The notes under the pieces are model-generated. The model saw nothing but the letters and a program-made list of their open reading frames with translations, had not been told where the DNA came from and did not search any database. Positions 17,813-29,500 of a stretch of 64,000 bases of DNA are shown in pieces. The translations under genes were made by a program, and so were the position numbers. The stretch's first letter is position 1. Every line of letters begins with the position of its first letter. Origin of the DNA: Rhabdophis nuchalis (taxonomy: Eukaryota; Chordata; Lepidosauria; Squamata; Natricidae). The stretch covers positions 95,337,375-95,401,374 of the forward strand of contig CM077644.1 of assembly GCA_039707465.1 (NCBI GenBank). The letters run 5' to 3'.

Positions 17813-18035
17813 TTACAATAGCACTTAGACTTATATACCACTTCTCAGTGCTTCATAGCCCTCTCTACGCGGTTTATAAAGTCAGCATATTGCCCCCAAC
17901 AATCTGGGTCCTCATTTTACCGACCTCGGAAGGATGGAAGACTGAGTCAACCTTGAGCTGCTCAGAATCGAACTGCTAGCAATCAGCAGAATTAGCCTGC
18001 AACATTGCATCCTTACCATTGTGCCACCACAGCTC
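17813..18035 (-). mobile_element. squamate tRNA-type SINE, near complete
   Basis: Antisense copy: agcacttagacttatatacc, ctctctacgcggtttataaa, then gaactgctagc and the tRNA-like head (accattgtgccaccacagctc). Same family as 9618-9790. Confidence 0.75.
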
Positions 18036-19842
18036 TTTAATGACAGAAATAGTGTTTTAAATATTGTAGGCTGAGGTCACATTTTGGTTTTTAAAATCCA
18101 AATATGAAAAAATGGCCAAGTTTTTATGTGCTCAATCAAAGCTTTGGGGACAGCACTCTTTGCAATCCAGCTCTACAGAGATTCACAGCATCTTCTGTAC
18201 ATTACTGAAAACATGGTAACTGTTTATATGAGATCTTGAGTAAAGAAATGAGAGTCCTACTAGAAATGAATACTTACTGTGCACTGTCTTAAGATATTTT
18301 CCTTGAAATGCTTAAATGTGGAAATGGCTGCTTTCTAATCAAACATGCTTTTAATCATACTCCACTTATCAATATATGTAGAATGTGACAGTATAGTGAA
18401 AGATCATTTTTCTATATAAATATCTCTGTTAGGTGATATCTCCGTTGGGAGAAAGCAGAGGGTGTGCAGCAGAGTATGCAGCTAGAAGGATGTTGCTAAT
18501 GTACACACAATTAGTAGACCAGACACTGTTTAAGTAAAATAAAATAGCTTTTACTTAGGTTGTAAAAACTACCAAACTAAGCTACTGCTCAACAAGCAGT
18601 GATGTTAAATTGAGTCAAAAACAAAGTCTCAACAATATCAAATAGCTTACACAATCTTCCGTCTTCTTCTTCAGTAATCACAGTTCACAACACAATTCAG
18701 TTATCAAACAGCAAGTCCAGCAGAGAGAGAGATGTGCTCTCCTTGCTTCCTCTAGTTAGAGATAATTGCACTTACTAATTGCACTCTAACATTCTACCAG
18801 CCTTAAAGTTACAATTACTATATATTTTCTACCCGACTATAGGAGTCTACTCCTAACATTCTCAATATATGTATTTCTATACAATATATTTCAAATATTT
18901 TGTATAGAAATATTTCTAGATAAAAAGCTTTATTTCTAGTATTTCCAAGTAAAAAGCTATAACCTTCAATTGGTGTCTTTAAATTACATTCAATTTTTAT
19001 TTCAGCACAACTGGAATGTGTGGCATGAGGCATTTTAATTCATTTCACTGTAACATGTACAGTAAGTACAATATTTTTTAAATTGTGTCCTCATAAGGAA
19101 AAATTGGGTTATCTTGTTGCTATGCCAAAAAGTAACTTCTTCATTCCAAAGATGCTAAGGAATACCAAATTTTCTTCACCTATCGTACTTGCATTTAGCT
19201 GATTAAATACAGTAATTAGAGGCACCATTTTAATAGGGAAAAAATACAAGAAACAACTGCATTATTTTCCTTTATTCTAATTAACCAATGCCTTGTGTCC
19301 ACATGCAACTTATTGCTTTAGACATTATTGAATGTACTTCAGACAAGATCAGTCTACACAAACGTATACAAACAGCAACTTTAAAAAGCCAGTGAAGTGC
19401 AAACTCAGTTATATACATTTATCATAAACAAATAAATAAAATATACTCCAGCTGGTAAGTAAACCATATTAATTGTTCACTAAGTACTTCATCAGTATTG
19501 CCCAATCTCATATGCCATTGTCATTGTGATGGGTGGCAATCCAATCAGTGTAGCTGCGGTATTTCAGTTTAGCCCACAAAAGTAAGTGCCCACTTCATTC
19601 CTGTAATTATTTTCAATAATATGTTTATTATATTTTGTGCTGTGATTCCATAAAGCTTCTCTATTTGGCTTTTATTGTACCCTATGTCTCCTGGAATTTG
19701 TAAATCAGCATTACATCTCATAATGCTTTTTAAAAAAAATGTTTTATAAATGAAAATATGTAAGCACCAATGCAAAAAGTACAATGTAGATATTTCACTT
19801 TATGATTTTGTAATTAAATTCCTATACAATCAGTTACAAATG
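18036..19842. other. intergenic, no gene seen
   Basis: AT-rich sequence; short tttctag-containing repeats near 18900-18960 only. Confidence 0.6.
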
Positions 19843-19886
<44 letters not shown>

Positions 19887-19892
19887 GAGCAC
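19843..19892 (-). pseudogene. U6 snRNA 5' fragment (truncated pseudogene)
   Basis: On the minus strand, 50 nt match the first 50 nt of vertebrate U6 snRNA as I know it, from GTGCTCGCTTCGGCAGCACA through the GATACAGAGAAGA segment. The match then stops abruptly and the rest of U6 (including the catalytic stem and 3' end) is absent. A retrotransposed or chimeric fragment, not a working gene. Confidence 0.88.
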
Positions 19893-20988
19893 ATATGTCA
19901 TCTAAAGAGCAGCAATTATTTTTTTTAATAAAGAGACAAAACCTACTCCATTATTCATGTGTATTCTATGTTTGTAATTAAAAATAACCTAATTTTAAAC
20001 TGTTACAATTCCATGCTTATTTTAGGAATCCACTCAAACCAGTTAGAAGGTAGAATTTCTAATTAAACAGCTTCTTTGGGAGGCCCTGATACCTCTCAAG
20101 ACTGCTTTCTTGCTGAGAATCTGCTGTTTTGAAAGCAATTTGTGAGCACAAATAAAAACTTACAGGATCTAAGTCCCTATGTTTTTCCTGCTCTGATGGG
20201 GCTACGTGTGACTTCATTGGGAGAATAGCGAACGGAAAACGTGCACTTTTCAAATATGGATCTGGCCTTTTATTTTTCTCAAAGATAACTGGAAAAAGCA
20301 AAGACATGGAAGCCACAGGGGGATGTAATCTAAGGAGATTTGTTGAATAAGAGAAAGGAAAATACAATAGCAGATGATCAATAGCATATATTGCTAAAGT
20401 TTACAAACTTTTGTATTTAAACTTCAGCAATGTAAGGCCACATTAAAAAAAAACAGTTATAAGTTCACAGGCTTGATTTGTACTCTTCACTACTGAACTA
20501 AAAAAAACCCGGTCCATTTGTACACTGAGACAAGTCCTGCAATCATTCTTTATTAGATAAATCAGCATGTTTGTTAAATTAAAAAAAAAGTATTAGTACA
20601 GTATATGGTTATTTTGAAGGGGGAAAAAAGCTTCATCAATCACAATTTATATTGATGACAATATATTTTGCTGCTACTGTAATATTCTCGTACTCTAAAC
20701 AGAGCATCAGTGAGGGATAGGGATTTCATTTCAGCAAATCAATAAGATTCCATACATTAGCAATAAGTATGATTTTGACATTCCATCTCACCCTCCTCAA
20801 AATTGCATGAGATTAAGACTTCAACTTCCTGAGAGGCGGGGTAGGGGGACCAAGCTATTACTGGAATACATAGCATGGTAGTATGTCTAGTATTAGGCAT
20901 GGAGTATAGGAAGGTAATATGAGGTCATTGGAATAGAAATAGGAAAATTTAAAACCTTCTCTGTTATCAAAGACTGTACCCAGGGAAG
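19893..20988. other. intergenic, no gene seen
   Basis: A 102-codon minus frame (20059-20367) has no recognisable motif. Nothing else supported. Confidence 0.55.
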
Positions 20989-21057
20989 AGGAGGAGGAGG
21001 AGGAGGAGGAGGAGGAGGAGGAGGAGGAGGAGGAGGAGGAGGAGGAGGAGGAGGAGA
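20989..21057 (+). repeat. (GGA)n microsatellite
   Basis: More than 20 near-perfect gga units; a pure purine tract. The poly-Ser and poly-Pro frames here are artefacts. Confidence 0.95.
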
Positions 21058-24000
21058 TTGGACACGGTGATCCTTTGAGAGCTGTATGCAATGAAATTTC
21101 ATTTTAGTGTATGCCGATTGGTGTACATTCAAAGTGACAATTAAGTTATTCTTAGTTCTAAATAAGAGGAGGAAGAAATATTTAATCAATGTATATGGCT
21201 GTCAAGTTTCCAAGAAACAGCTAAAAAGACATGGTTAACTGTAGTCAACAATAACAATGAAACATACAATCTAGCTATTAACCCACATGATACTATAGGC
21301 CAAAGGGGGGGCATCTTACAGCCCAGCCTGAAAGGCAAATTTTTTAATGCCTTGTGAAAAGCTAGCAGAATCAGGGCCAACTGAATCTCGGGAAGATCAT
21401 TCTAGAGCCAGACATTGCCATGGAAGTGGTATTCTTCCTGGGTTCACCCAAATGACAGGACCTGGAAGATGCCTAACTTGGCAGAGGGATGGAACAATAC
21501 AACTACAGACAAGCAGTCCTGGAAATAACCAGTTCATGCAGGCATTAATAGATAACCACCGCCTTCACTTCAACTGTACTTCTGTTGAAGTTAAATGCAA
21601 GTTCAATTCCTTTCTGGCAATATGGGATAGGGAAGAGCAGGGTGCATGTGTAAATATGTGTGGGCAGAGAAAACCGAGCCATAACTGACATTTCACTTTC
21701 GAAATAGAATCCATTGTAGTTATTTTTGTATGTTTATTTGCTAACATATTCTCTTTATATTGCACAAAATGTTGGAGAATAGCATTAGAATGAATACATG
21801 GATTGTATACAGTTTTGATAACAGTAACCCTAACATAATTTAAGGAAACCCGTGAAAAGAAAATATCCTGTTTCTTTCTTTTCCCAGAAACCCATTTTAT
21901 TCTCTGAAGAGTTTCAGAGATCGCTTTTGAATCTGACAAAGAAATTGCCCTTCGCTTACCTTCCTTAAGTTGACATCTGACAAGCAAACATAATTTTGGA
22001 CAAATCCTCCCATCCAATCCCACGTTGTTCAATGTAGCCTTGTTTCTCCAAAGCAGCTTTTTAGCGTACAGGAATGATTTCAGAGGAAAGAAAGGTATTC
22101 AAAATCTTCCCTTTCATAAATTTCCTTAAGTGACGCTAAGATTCAGGTGAGTATCTTTCTTAAAATAGTCTATGAACTCCATGACAGCTTACAAGGAAGA
22201 AACCAACCAAGATAAACTACCCAATCATATTGTCCTTTTAGTAACAAAATTAGCCTTGCTAAAATAAATAAAATACAGGATTGAGAGATTGACTTATAAA
22301 ACTTGTGTTACTGTACTGTACTTAATTATGGTTAATTTTGTAAAATTGTAGATTAGTTCTGATATTAATCCTACCCGTAACACTCTGATATTATCAGTGT
22401 TTCCAATGATAAAGTCTTCTGAAATGAGTGGGAGTTGCTGAAAATGCTGCACTGTACATGCTACAACTTGTAATATGCATGCTAAACAGTAAATTATATT
22501 GGGCTTTGTGATTTATTTTAGAGTAAAGATAATTATATTGCCTATCTCATTCAGCAGTCCAATGGAGCACAAATTTTTAATACTGCCTTCTATTGCATTC
22601 TTAGAAGATTAAAAATGTTTGTTAACAATAAGATTTTCTATATAATCAAATAGTATTATCCTGAATCTTTATATAAGCCAATTGATTTCCCTTTGTAATT
22701 AGTCTCTCAAAATAGCTGAGGGATTATGCTCCTGCTAATGTAAATCCCTTTTCATATTTTACCACAAACACATTTGTTTTTCTCACTAAAAAAGGTACAA
22801 GTCACCATATCAATTTGTAAGATAATGATGGCACTTTACAAACAAATTATTTCCAAAAGCCAACCATCTCAGCTTTTAATGCCTTTTTAGGACAGATACA
22901 TTTTCTCTAGATAAGCGCTCCGATGTAGTCTAGGGGGATACGCAGGATCAGTCATTAAAACTTTAATTCAATTAAAACTTTAAATAAATTGCTTGATAAC
23001 TTTTTAACATTTGATTTATAGTTATTAGCATGCATTATAGAGAGGCCCCTGGGTGCTAATATATTATTTTGTGCATTCTCTCATTCAAGACAGGAAAGCT
23101 CATTTTTGAAAGCTTAAGAAACCAAATTCTCATCAAGCTACTAGGAGGCTTGGCCGTGTTTTTTCTTGACATATATCAAACACCTACTTACTCTTGGGTT
23201 ACGTAGGAAAATAAGAAGTTGTTAGCGATACCCTTTTTCCCAGTTTAATCATGCACCATTTTATCTTTTGTATTAAAGTCAGAAAGTACAATTAGGACAA
23301 ACAGCAGTCTCTCATAAGTCAGGACAACTAGGTGAAATTATGTCAGTGGTGTACTACTGAGTGATTGGCTCTTGTCTGTCTGAATCTCTAACATTGTTAC
23401 TTTTTGACACTGCAAAAGTGCACTAAATTGTATTGTAAAACTCTCTTAAGATCCAACTGCATATTTTAAAATTAGGGCAAGAAGGTGGTGTTTTGGAGCA
23501 AACTGCTTACAAATACCGATATTGCTACAAAATGCTCCATACTTCAGGGGTGTCAAACTCGCATTGTCACATTGTCATCACATGATGTATCACTACTTTT
23601 TCCCCTTCACTAAAATGGGGGAGGGCATGGCCAGTATGTGACACCTTTGGCCCATGGGCCACGAGTTTGACATCCTGCCATACTTGATAGCATCAATGGC
23701 ATCAGGGTATACTGATCAGTCATTTAAACTGATGTTTAGAAAATTAATTAATTAATTTAAAGTGGCTCTGTTTAATTAACTTGAAGTCTGTTAAGTGGAC
23801 AGTTTACTGTTTGCTATAATGTTCGAAAATGAATTTTAAATTTCAAAACACCTCAAACAATTGCAGAATATATTAAGATAGTGTGATACCGTTCACTGAA
23901 ATATTAAGGTTCATTAAATTTAATGAGATTAAATGAATTACTGTATTTGTTTATAATTGTGAATTGTAAATAATTAAATAATTGTAAATAATTAAACTCC

Positions 24001-24649
24001 CCCCCCCCCCATTTTTTCTCATTTTGAAATAAGAAGTTAATACCATTTTATGTTTAAAGTATCACAAATGGAATTTCAACTGGGTGTTGCTGAAAATTAA
24101 GTACTGTAACTCTTGCTGATGAAATAGGGAGAGATTTTCCTTCTCACCAACCACCTAATCAACAACAAAATATGGTTCCTGAGTGTAAATCTGATGTGTC
24201 AGATTTCATTTACTGTGTTTGACATATTTTGAAATATCTGAGGAGTTTAAAATGGGATGTGCAAATCAACATTTGCTATTACAGCCATCAACCTATGAAT
24301 AATCTTTTGCTAAACAGTACCTCTGTGCTTATATAATATTCTAGAATATCAAGAACATAATTAAGTTGCATTGATGGGGAGAATAAGTTCTCTGCAATCT
24401 CCCAATATGCAAATAAACAAATCAGCAGTAAATTAAGATGTATGCTATTCCAAACAAAATGTGTGTTAGATAAGTGGTAAATATCATTAAAAATACGTTA
24501 GATCACGATTTGGTAAATTCAATTTAATATATTGCAATGTAAAATAAACTTGAGTCCATAATAATAGAGAGCATATGTGAAATTAATGTAAAAATAGATT
24601 TCCAATTATTTTGTTTCTCTTTCAAATTTTCCCTTTTTACTTTGTATTT
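21058..24649. other. intergenic, mostly unassigned
   Basis: Contains the hAT element at 23545-23677 and a poly-C run near 24000. Minus frame 21565-22032 (155 codons) and plus frame 21347-21688 show no family motif and overlap each other. No gene called. 24120-24600 is AT-rich. Confidence 0.55.
23545..23677. mobile_element. hAT-type non-autonomous element (caggggtgtcaaactc)
   Basis: Ends caggggtgtcaaactc and gagtttgacatcctg, flanked by a perfect 8-bp duplication ccatactt (23537-23544 and 23678-23685). Confidence 0.9.
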
Positions 24650-25247
24650 GCAACTATGATTGATTACCTCACAGTTAGACTACTGCAATGTGTTCTATGT
24701 GGGATTGAACTTGAAAATGACTTGGAAGCTGCAACTGAGCCAAATTGCAACCTAGCTATTAAAAAAGGAGGAGCGGATTTAGTAGCACAACACCCATCCT
24801 CACTTTGTTGGTGGTTAATAGGCTTCGGAGGCCAGTTCAAGATACAACCTATATAATGTATTACACAATTCAGCCCCTGTACACCTCTCTTGAATAGAAT
24901 CAATCATCCTGTAATACCGTTCCTACAAAGGTGGCAAAGGGTCCCCCATCTGCATGAAGTGAAAGGAGTGGGGACCAGAAATGTATTTTCTCCCACTCTG
25001 TGGAATATCTTGATCCCTGAGATGCGGAGCCTATTTGTTTTTTTCTTTGCAAAAACATTTAAGACCAACCTGGTCCAAACACTTTTCAGCGAAGATGGTG
25101 AAACTGGATTATTACTGCGATGTCCTTTTTAATTAGTGATTGTCTCACTTTTATTTTGACCATACTGAGGTTACTATAGACCATCTTGAGTTGCTAGAAC
25201 TAAAATAGCACAGATATGACTAAATAAATACATAAATAAATAAATAA
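24650..25247 (+). mobile_element. L2/CR1-type LINE C-terminal and 3' end relic
   Basis: Contains gattacctcacagttagactactgcaa (split here as DYLTVRLLQC), corresponding to the LTSRLDYCNAL region of L2-type reverse transcriptases, then a 3' end with caccatcttgag-like end and an (aaat)n tail. Confidence 0.55.
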
Positions 25248-26202
25248 ATATTAGTGATGTTTCTGCAAGTAGCCATTGTCAAGAGCTGAAGGATGATTTT
25301 TTCTCGTTGGAGAAGCACATTTTCCTAAATTGTATTAAAGAAAAATTGAGATAAGTTAAAATGAACCGATTAGTAACTTTGCTTACTTATAGAGGCTCTT
25401 GTGACAATCCACATGTCCAAAATTCATTAATGCTTTACCCCCTCAGGAGTTTTTATAGCATAAAATCTGTCTGTTACACGATAAAATGCTGAAAACAGAT
25501 CAAAGTCCCAATACTTGTGTCAGGGAAAGAAGAATACTGGCGCGTTTTTAAAAATCTCCCTACTGTTTGCCATGCAAAGATGCTGAAATTTGGATATTTA
25601 AAAAGTTCAAAACATCTGTACTATTTTTATATACAGTAAGAAGCAATAAAAATAACTCATTTAAGAAAAAAGAACTTCAAGCTCAAATTCGTATTTGTAT
25701 GTAAAACTAGTCGATAGATCTCAAAGATCCTGTTCATGCATGTAAGGCAGTAGAAAAAGCATTAAAATGTATAGATCCGAAATGAGTAATTTGCAAAGCA
25801 GATAAGATATGAACACCAAATATTAGGAAAGCCGAGAAACATGCCAGAAATGTTGCCATATTAGCAGAACGTAAACAACCTGACATTCACAAGCATTAAA
25901 AACATATTGTTTTAAGAAACCTGAGTGAAAATTCACAGGAGTATAGTGCTAAAAGAGGTTGATCCTTCAGGGGTTAGCTGACTGCTCAATGCTTGGGACA
26001 CCCTGCCAACGTCAACAATACGCAGCATGTTGTTGCTGTTTCTGACTCCACACAATCCACGTCTTCAGATGAAAAAGTTTTGGAGATCCAGGCAGTGTGT
26101 TATCGGAAATGTTAAATTTAAGAAAGGTAACTTTGTATTTCCTTAAGAGGAACTTTTTATGGCAAAAGTGTGCATTGTTCTTTTAACATACCCAAACTGC
26201 TA
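25248..26202. other. 3' flank of the TLCD4-like gene
   Basis: Would include its 3' UTR on the minus strand, but no clear end is visible. No other gene seen. Confidence 0.5.
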
Positions 26203-26539
26203 TTAAATGTTCTTCTTCGTGTTGTCAGATTTGCCATTTTTATGAGCTTTGGCTTCTTCTTTTTTTCCGATGAGACGAATAACTTTATAACATCCTCGTG
26301 TAATTTTGACCATCCACATTAAGTTTATAATATCCAACGCGATACTGGAGACAAACCAGGCGCTTTGAGCTACAAATCCTAATTTGTAGTAGGCTTCTGT
26401 TCCAAACTCAGAAGCCACACTGTTGTAATAAATTGGAATGACTATGATCCTTCCTAGGAAGAACATGATGGTCATTAGCAGTCCATTGATGATGTTGGCT
26501 TTTGAAGCTTTAGAATACCCCAATACTTCAAAGAACCAC
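26203..26539 (-). CDS. TLCD4-like terminal coding exon
   Basis: 337 nt including TAA, with acceptor TTTTATAG above 26539. It encodes [20 protein letters not shown], two further membrane spans, [15 protein letters not shown] and a Lys-rich tail ending NTKKNI. No clear polyadenylation signal was assigned downstream. Confidence 0.95.
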
Positions 26540-29500
26540 CTATAAAAGAAAAGGGATTAACAGAAATCAAAACCAGAAAGGTACTGTAGTATTAAATTTA
26601 TCTCAGCCAAGTTTGAGACCACATCTGCATAGCTGCTTTGCCTAGAAGGGGAAAGCAATTTTGCTGCCCTAAAATCTGGCTGCTGCCACAATGCCATCTT
26701 ACCACATATTTGGAAGAGTCTCATGCGGCATAGCTGTCTCCATAGATTTAATGTGCAACTTGCTAAGGGGCATGACAGGCAGTTCTTTGGCTGACATTCC
26801 AGCTCCATTCAATAATCTGTGAAAAGTCCCCTCCAAGTTGTATACATAATGCTTTGGTTACTCCAGAATTGCAATCATTTTGTTTCTTCTCTCCTGTCAT
26901 ATCATCAACTAATTGAACTGTTTGTTGTTTTGTTTTAAATCCTTGAAACTATGAGTTGTACTGATTATGGCAAAAGGTTTTGTATCTCTTTGCTGCCATC
27001 TAATGATCTTTGTAGTGTACTGATCATCTGGATTTGGAGAGCAATTGGATAGGTGGTAATGAAAACATGAAGTTTGAGAAATGGGTTTAGCTGTAGGGAG
27101 CTATAAGCTCCCTAAGAATATTACTTGAAGAGAGGTAGTAAAGAGCAAAGCTCTTGCAAACTGTAGTAATTGTGAAGAAAATTTCCTGTCAGGTGAGCTA
27201 CAGAAATTTAAAAGATAAGTTATTTTCGTTACACTTCTAATTAACTGTGAGAATCCAAGAACAGATTAGTCCAGTGTTTCTCAACCTTGGCGACTTTAAG
27301 TCCTGTGGACTTCAACTCCCTTCAACTGGCTGGGAAATTCTGGGAGTTTGAAGTCCACAGGACTTAAAGTCGCCAAGGTTGAGAAACACTGGGTTAGTCA
27401 ATTTCAGGATTTGAAATTCCATCAACCAATTTGGTTAAACCAATGAGGAAAGGGTGTGTGCAGAGATTGTAGAAGGTAGGGTTCCAATTTACCTAACAGC
27501 CCAGAGAGAACTGAGGGATAGGAGACACATCCGAGATCCGATAGAAGACATTGATCCAACAGACAACTAGCAGCAGCAAATAGAACTGCAAGATTGTCAG
27601 TGCAGGTTGTGCTCCCCCAGATAAATCAATGCACTTGGCACTGCCCACATATGTCTCAAGCATAAGAGAGAAAATAGTAGAATCTAGTAGAATAAAGATT
27701 CTAAATCTGCATTAGGGCTGCCTCAGCTGCAGAGGAGTTATGACCTAAAAGTACAGTATATATATTTTTCGTTGATAATATATTCGACTCTTGTTCTTTG
27801 TGGTAAATAAGAATAAACAGAAGCACAGAAATGAGCCATTAATTCTAATCAATAGATATGTATAAATCAACGGAACAAAAATATTATATTTTAGCATAGA
27901 TGTTAAAGAATGCATAGAGGGAGGGAAAGTGGGGTCCTGTATCATTTCTCTCACCTTCCTTTGTGTAAACAGGCAAAAGCCAAACTCACAGAATATATTC
28001 TTAAATTTTGGAAACGTGCACAATAGTTGTTCTCCTCAAATTAAAGGAATTTTTGAAGAGACATGAGGCAAAATTCAGTATTCTGTTAGCTCTTATTATG
28101 TTTAGTTTTCCTCAAACTCATCTATTCTAATAAAGTGGGAAATCTTCCTTTCCCTGTGTGATTTTGTTCATGTTCCTACTCCAGTATACAGGTGAAACTC
28201 AAAAACTTAGAATATCGTGCAAAAGTGCACGATATTTATTTCAGTAATGCAACTTATAAGGTGAAACTAATATATGAGATAGACTCATTAAATGCAAAGC
28301 AAGATAGTTCAAGCCGTGATTTGTCCTAATTGTGATGATTATGGCGTACAGCTCATGAAAACCCCAAATCCACAATCTCAGAAAATTAGAATATTGCATG
28401 CAATCAATAAACAAGGATTGTACATAGAACAATATCGGACCTCTGAAAAGTATAAGCATAGATTCTCTATGGGGTTCAGGTCAGGCGAGTTTGCTGGCCA
28501 ATCAAGCACAATAATCCCACAGTCATTGAACCAGGTTTTGGTGCTTTTGGCAGTGTGGGCAGGTGCCAAGTCCTGCTGGAAAATGAAGTCAGCATCCCCA
28601 TAAAGCTCATCTGCAGAAGGAAGCATGAAGTGCTCCAAAATCTCCTGGTAGACGGCTGCGTTGACCCTGGACTTAATGAAGCACAGTGGACCAACACCAG
28701 CAGATGACATGGCTTCCCAAATCAACAGACTGTGGAAACTTCACACTGGACTTCAAGCATCTTAAAGTGTGTGCCTCTCCATTCTTCCTCCATACTCTGG
28801 GTCCTTCATTTCCAAATGAGATGCAAAAGTTGCTCTCATCAGAAAAGAGGACTTTGCATCAATGAGCAACAGGACTTTGGACCACTGTGCTTCATTAAGT
28901 CCATGGTCAACACAGCCATCTACCAGGAGATTTTGGAGCACTTCATGCTTCCTTCTGCAGACGAACTTTATGGAGATGCTGACTTCATTTTCCAGCTGCC
29001 CACACTGTCAAAAGCACCAAAACCTGGTTCAATGACTGTGGGATTACGGTGCTTGATTGGCCAGCAAACTTTTTTTGCAGTAATTGCTGCAAAAGGTGCC
29101 CAAACCAAGTAGTGAGTACATATGCATGCTTATACTTTTCAGAGGTCTGATATTGTTCTATGTACAATCCTTGTTTTATTGATTGCATGTAATATTCTAA
29201 TTTTCTGAGATTGTAGATTTGGGGTTTTTATGAGCTGTACGTCATAATCATCACAATTATGACAAATCACAGCTTGAACTATCTTGCTTTGCATGTAATG
29301 AGTCTTATCTCATATATTCGTTTCATCTTTTAAGTTGCATTACTGAAATAAATGAACTTTTGCACAATATTCTAATTTTTCGAGTTTCACCTGTAGTGTC
29401 TGCATTCTACAATTGAATGGATAGAAGTAAAGAGACAATATAGTTCCTTTTCTGCCTATTGATATAGACATAGGAAGTGAAATAAACTTAAAACAAGATC

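Larger units (their letters stand above)
28189..29393. mobile_element. fold-back Tc1/mariner element (two facing 3' halves)
   Basis: The ends are CAGGTGAAACTC and its complement, flanked by TA on both sides (28187-28188 and 29394-29395), as expected for Tc1/mariner. The left arm carries an antisense transposase C-terminal part, and the right arm carries the same part in sense. Both arms end in the same long 3' terminal region, so the whole is a large imperfect inverted repeat with its centre near 28870-28890. Each arm also has its own internal deletion. It cannot encode a complete transposase. Confidence 0.9.

Noticed and set aside
20858..21189. Poly-Ser and poly-Pro frames
   Set aside because: Translation of the GGA microsatellite in two frames.
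21565..22032. 155-codon minus frame in intergenic sequence
   Set aside because: No recognised motif, no splice context, and it overlaps an opposite frame. A search against protein databases would be needed to revive it.
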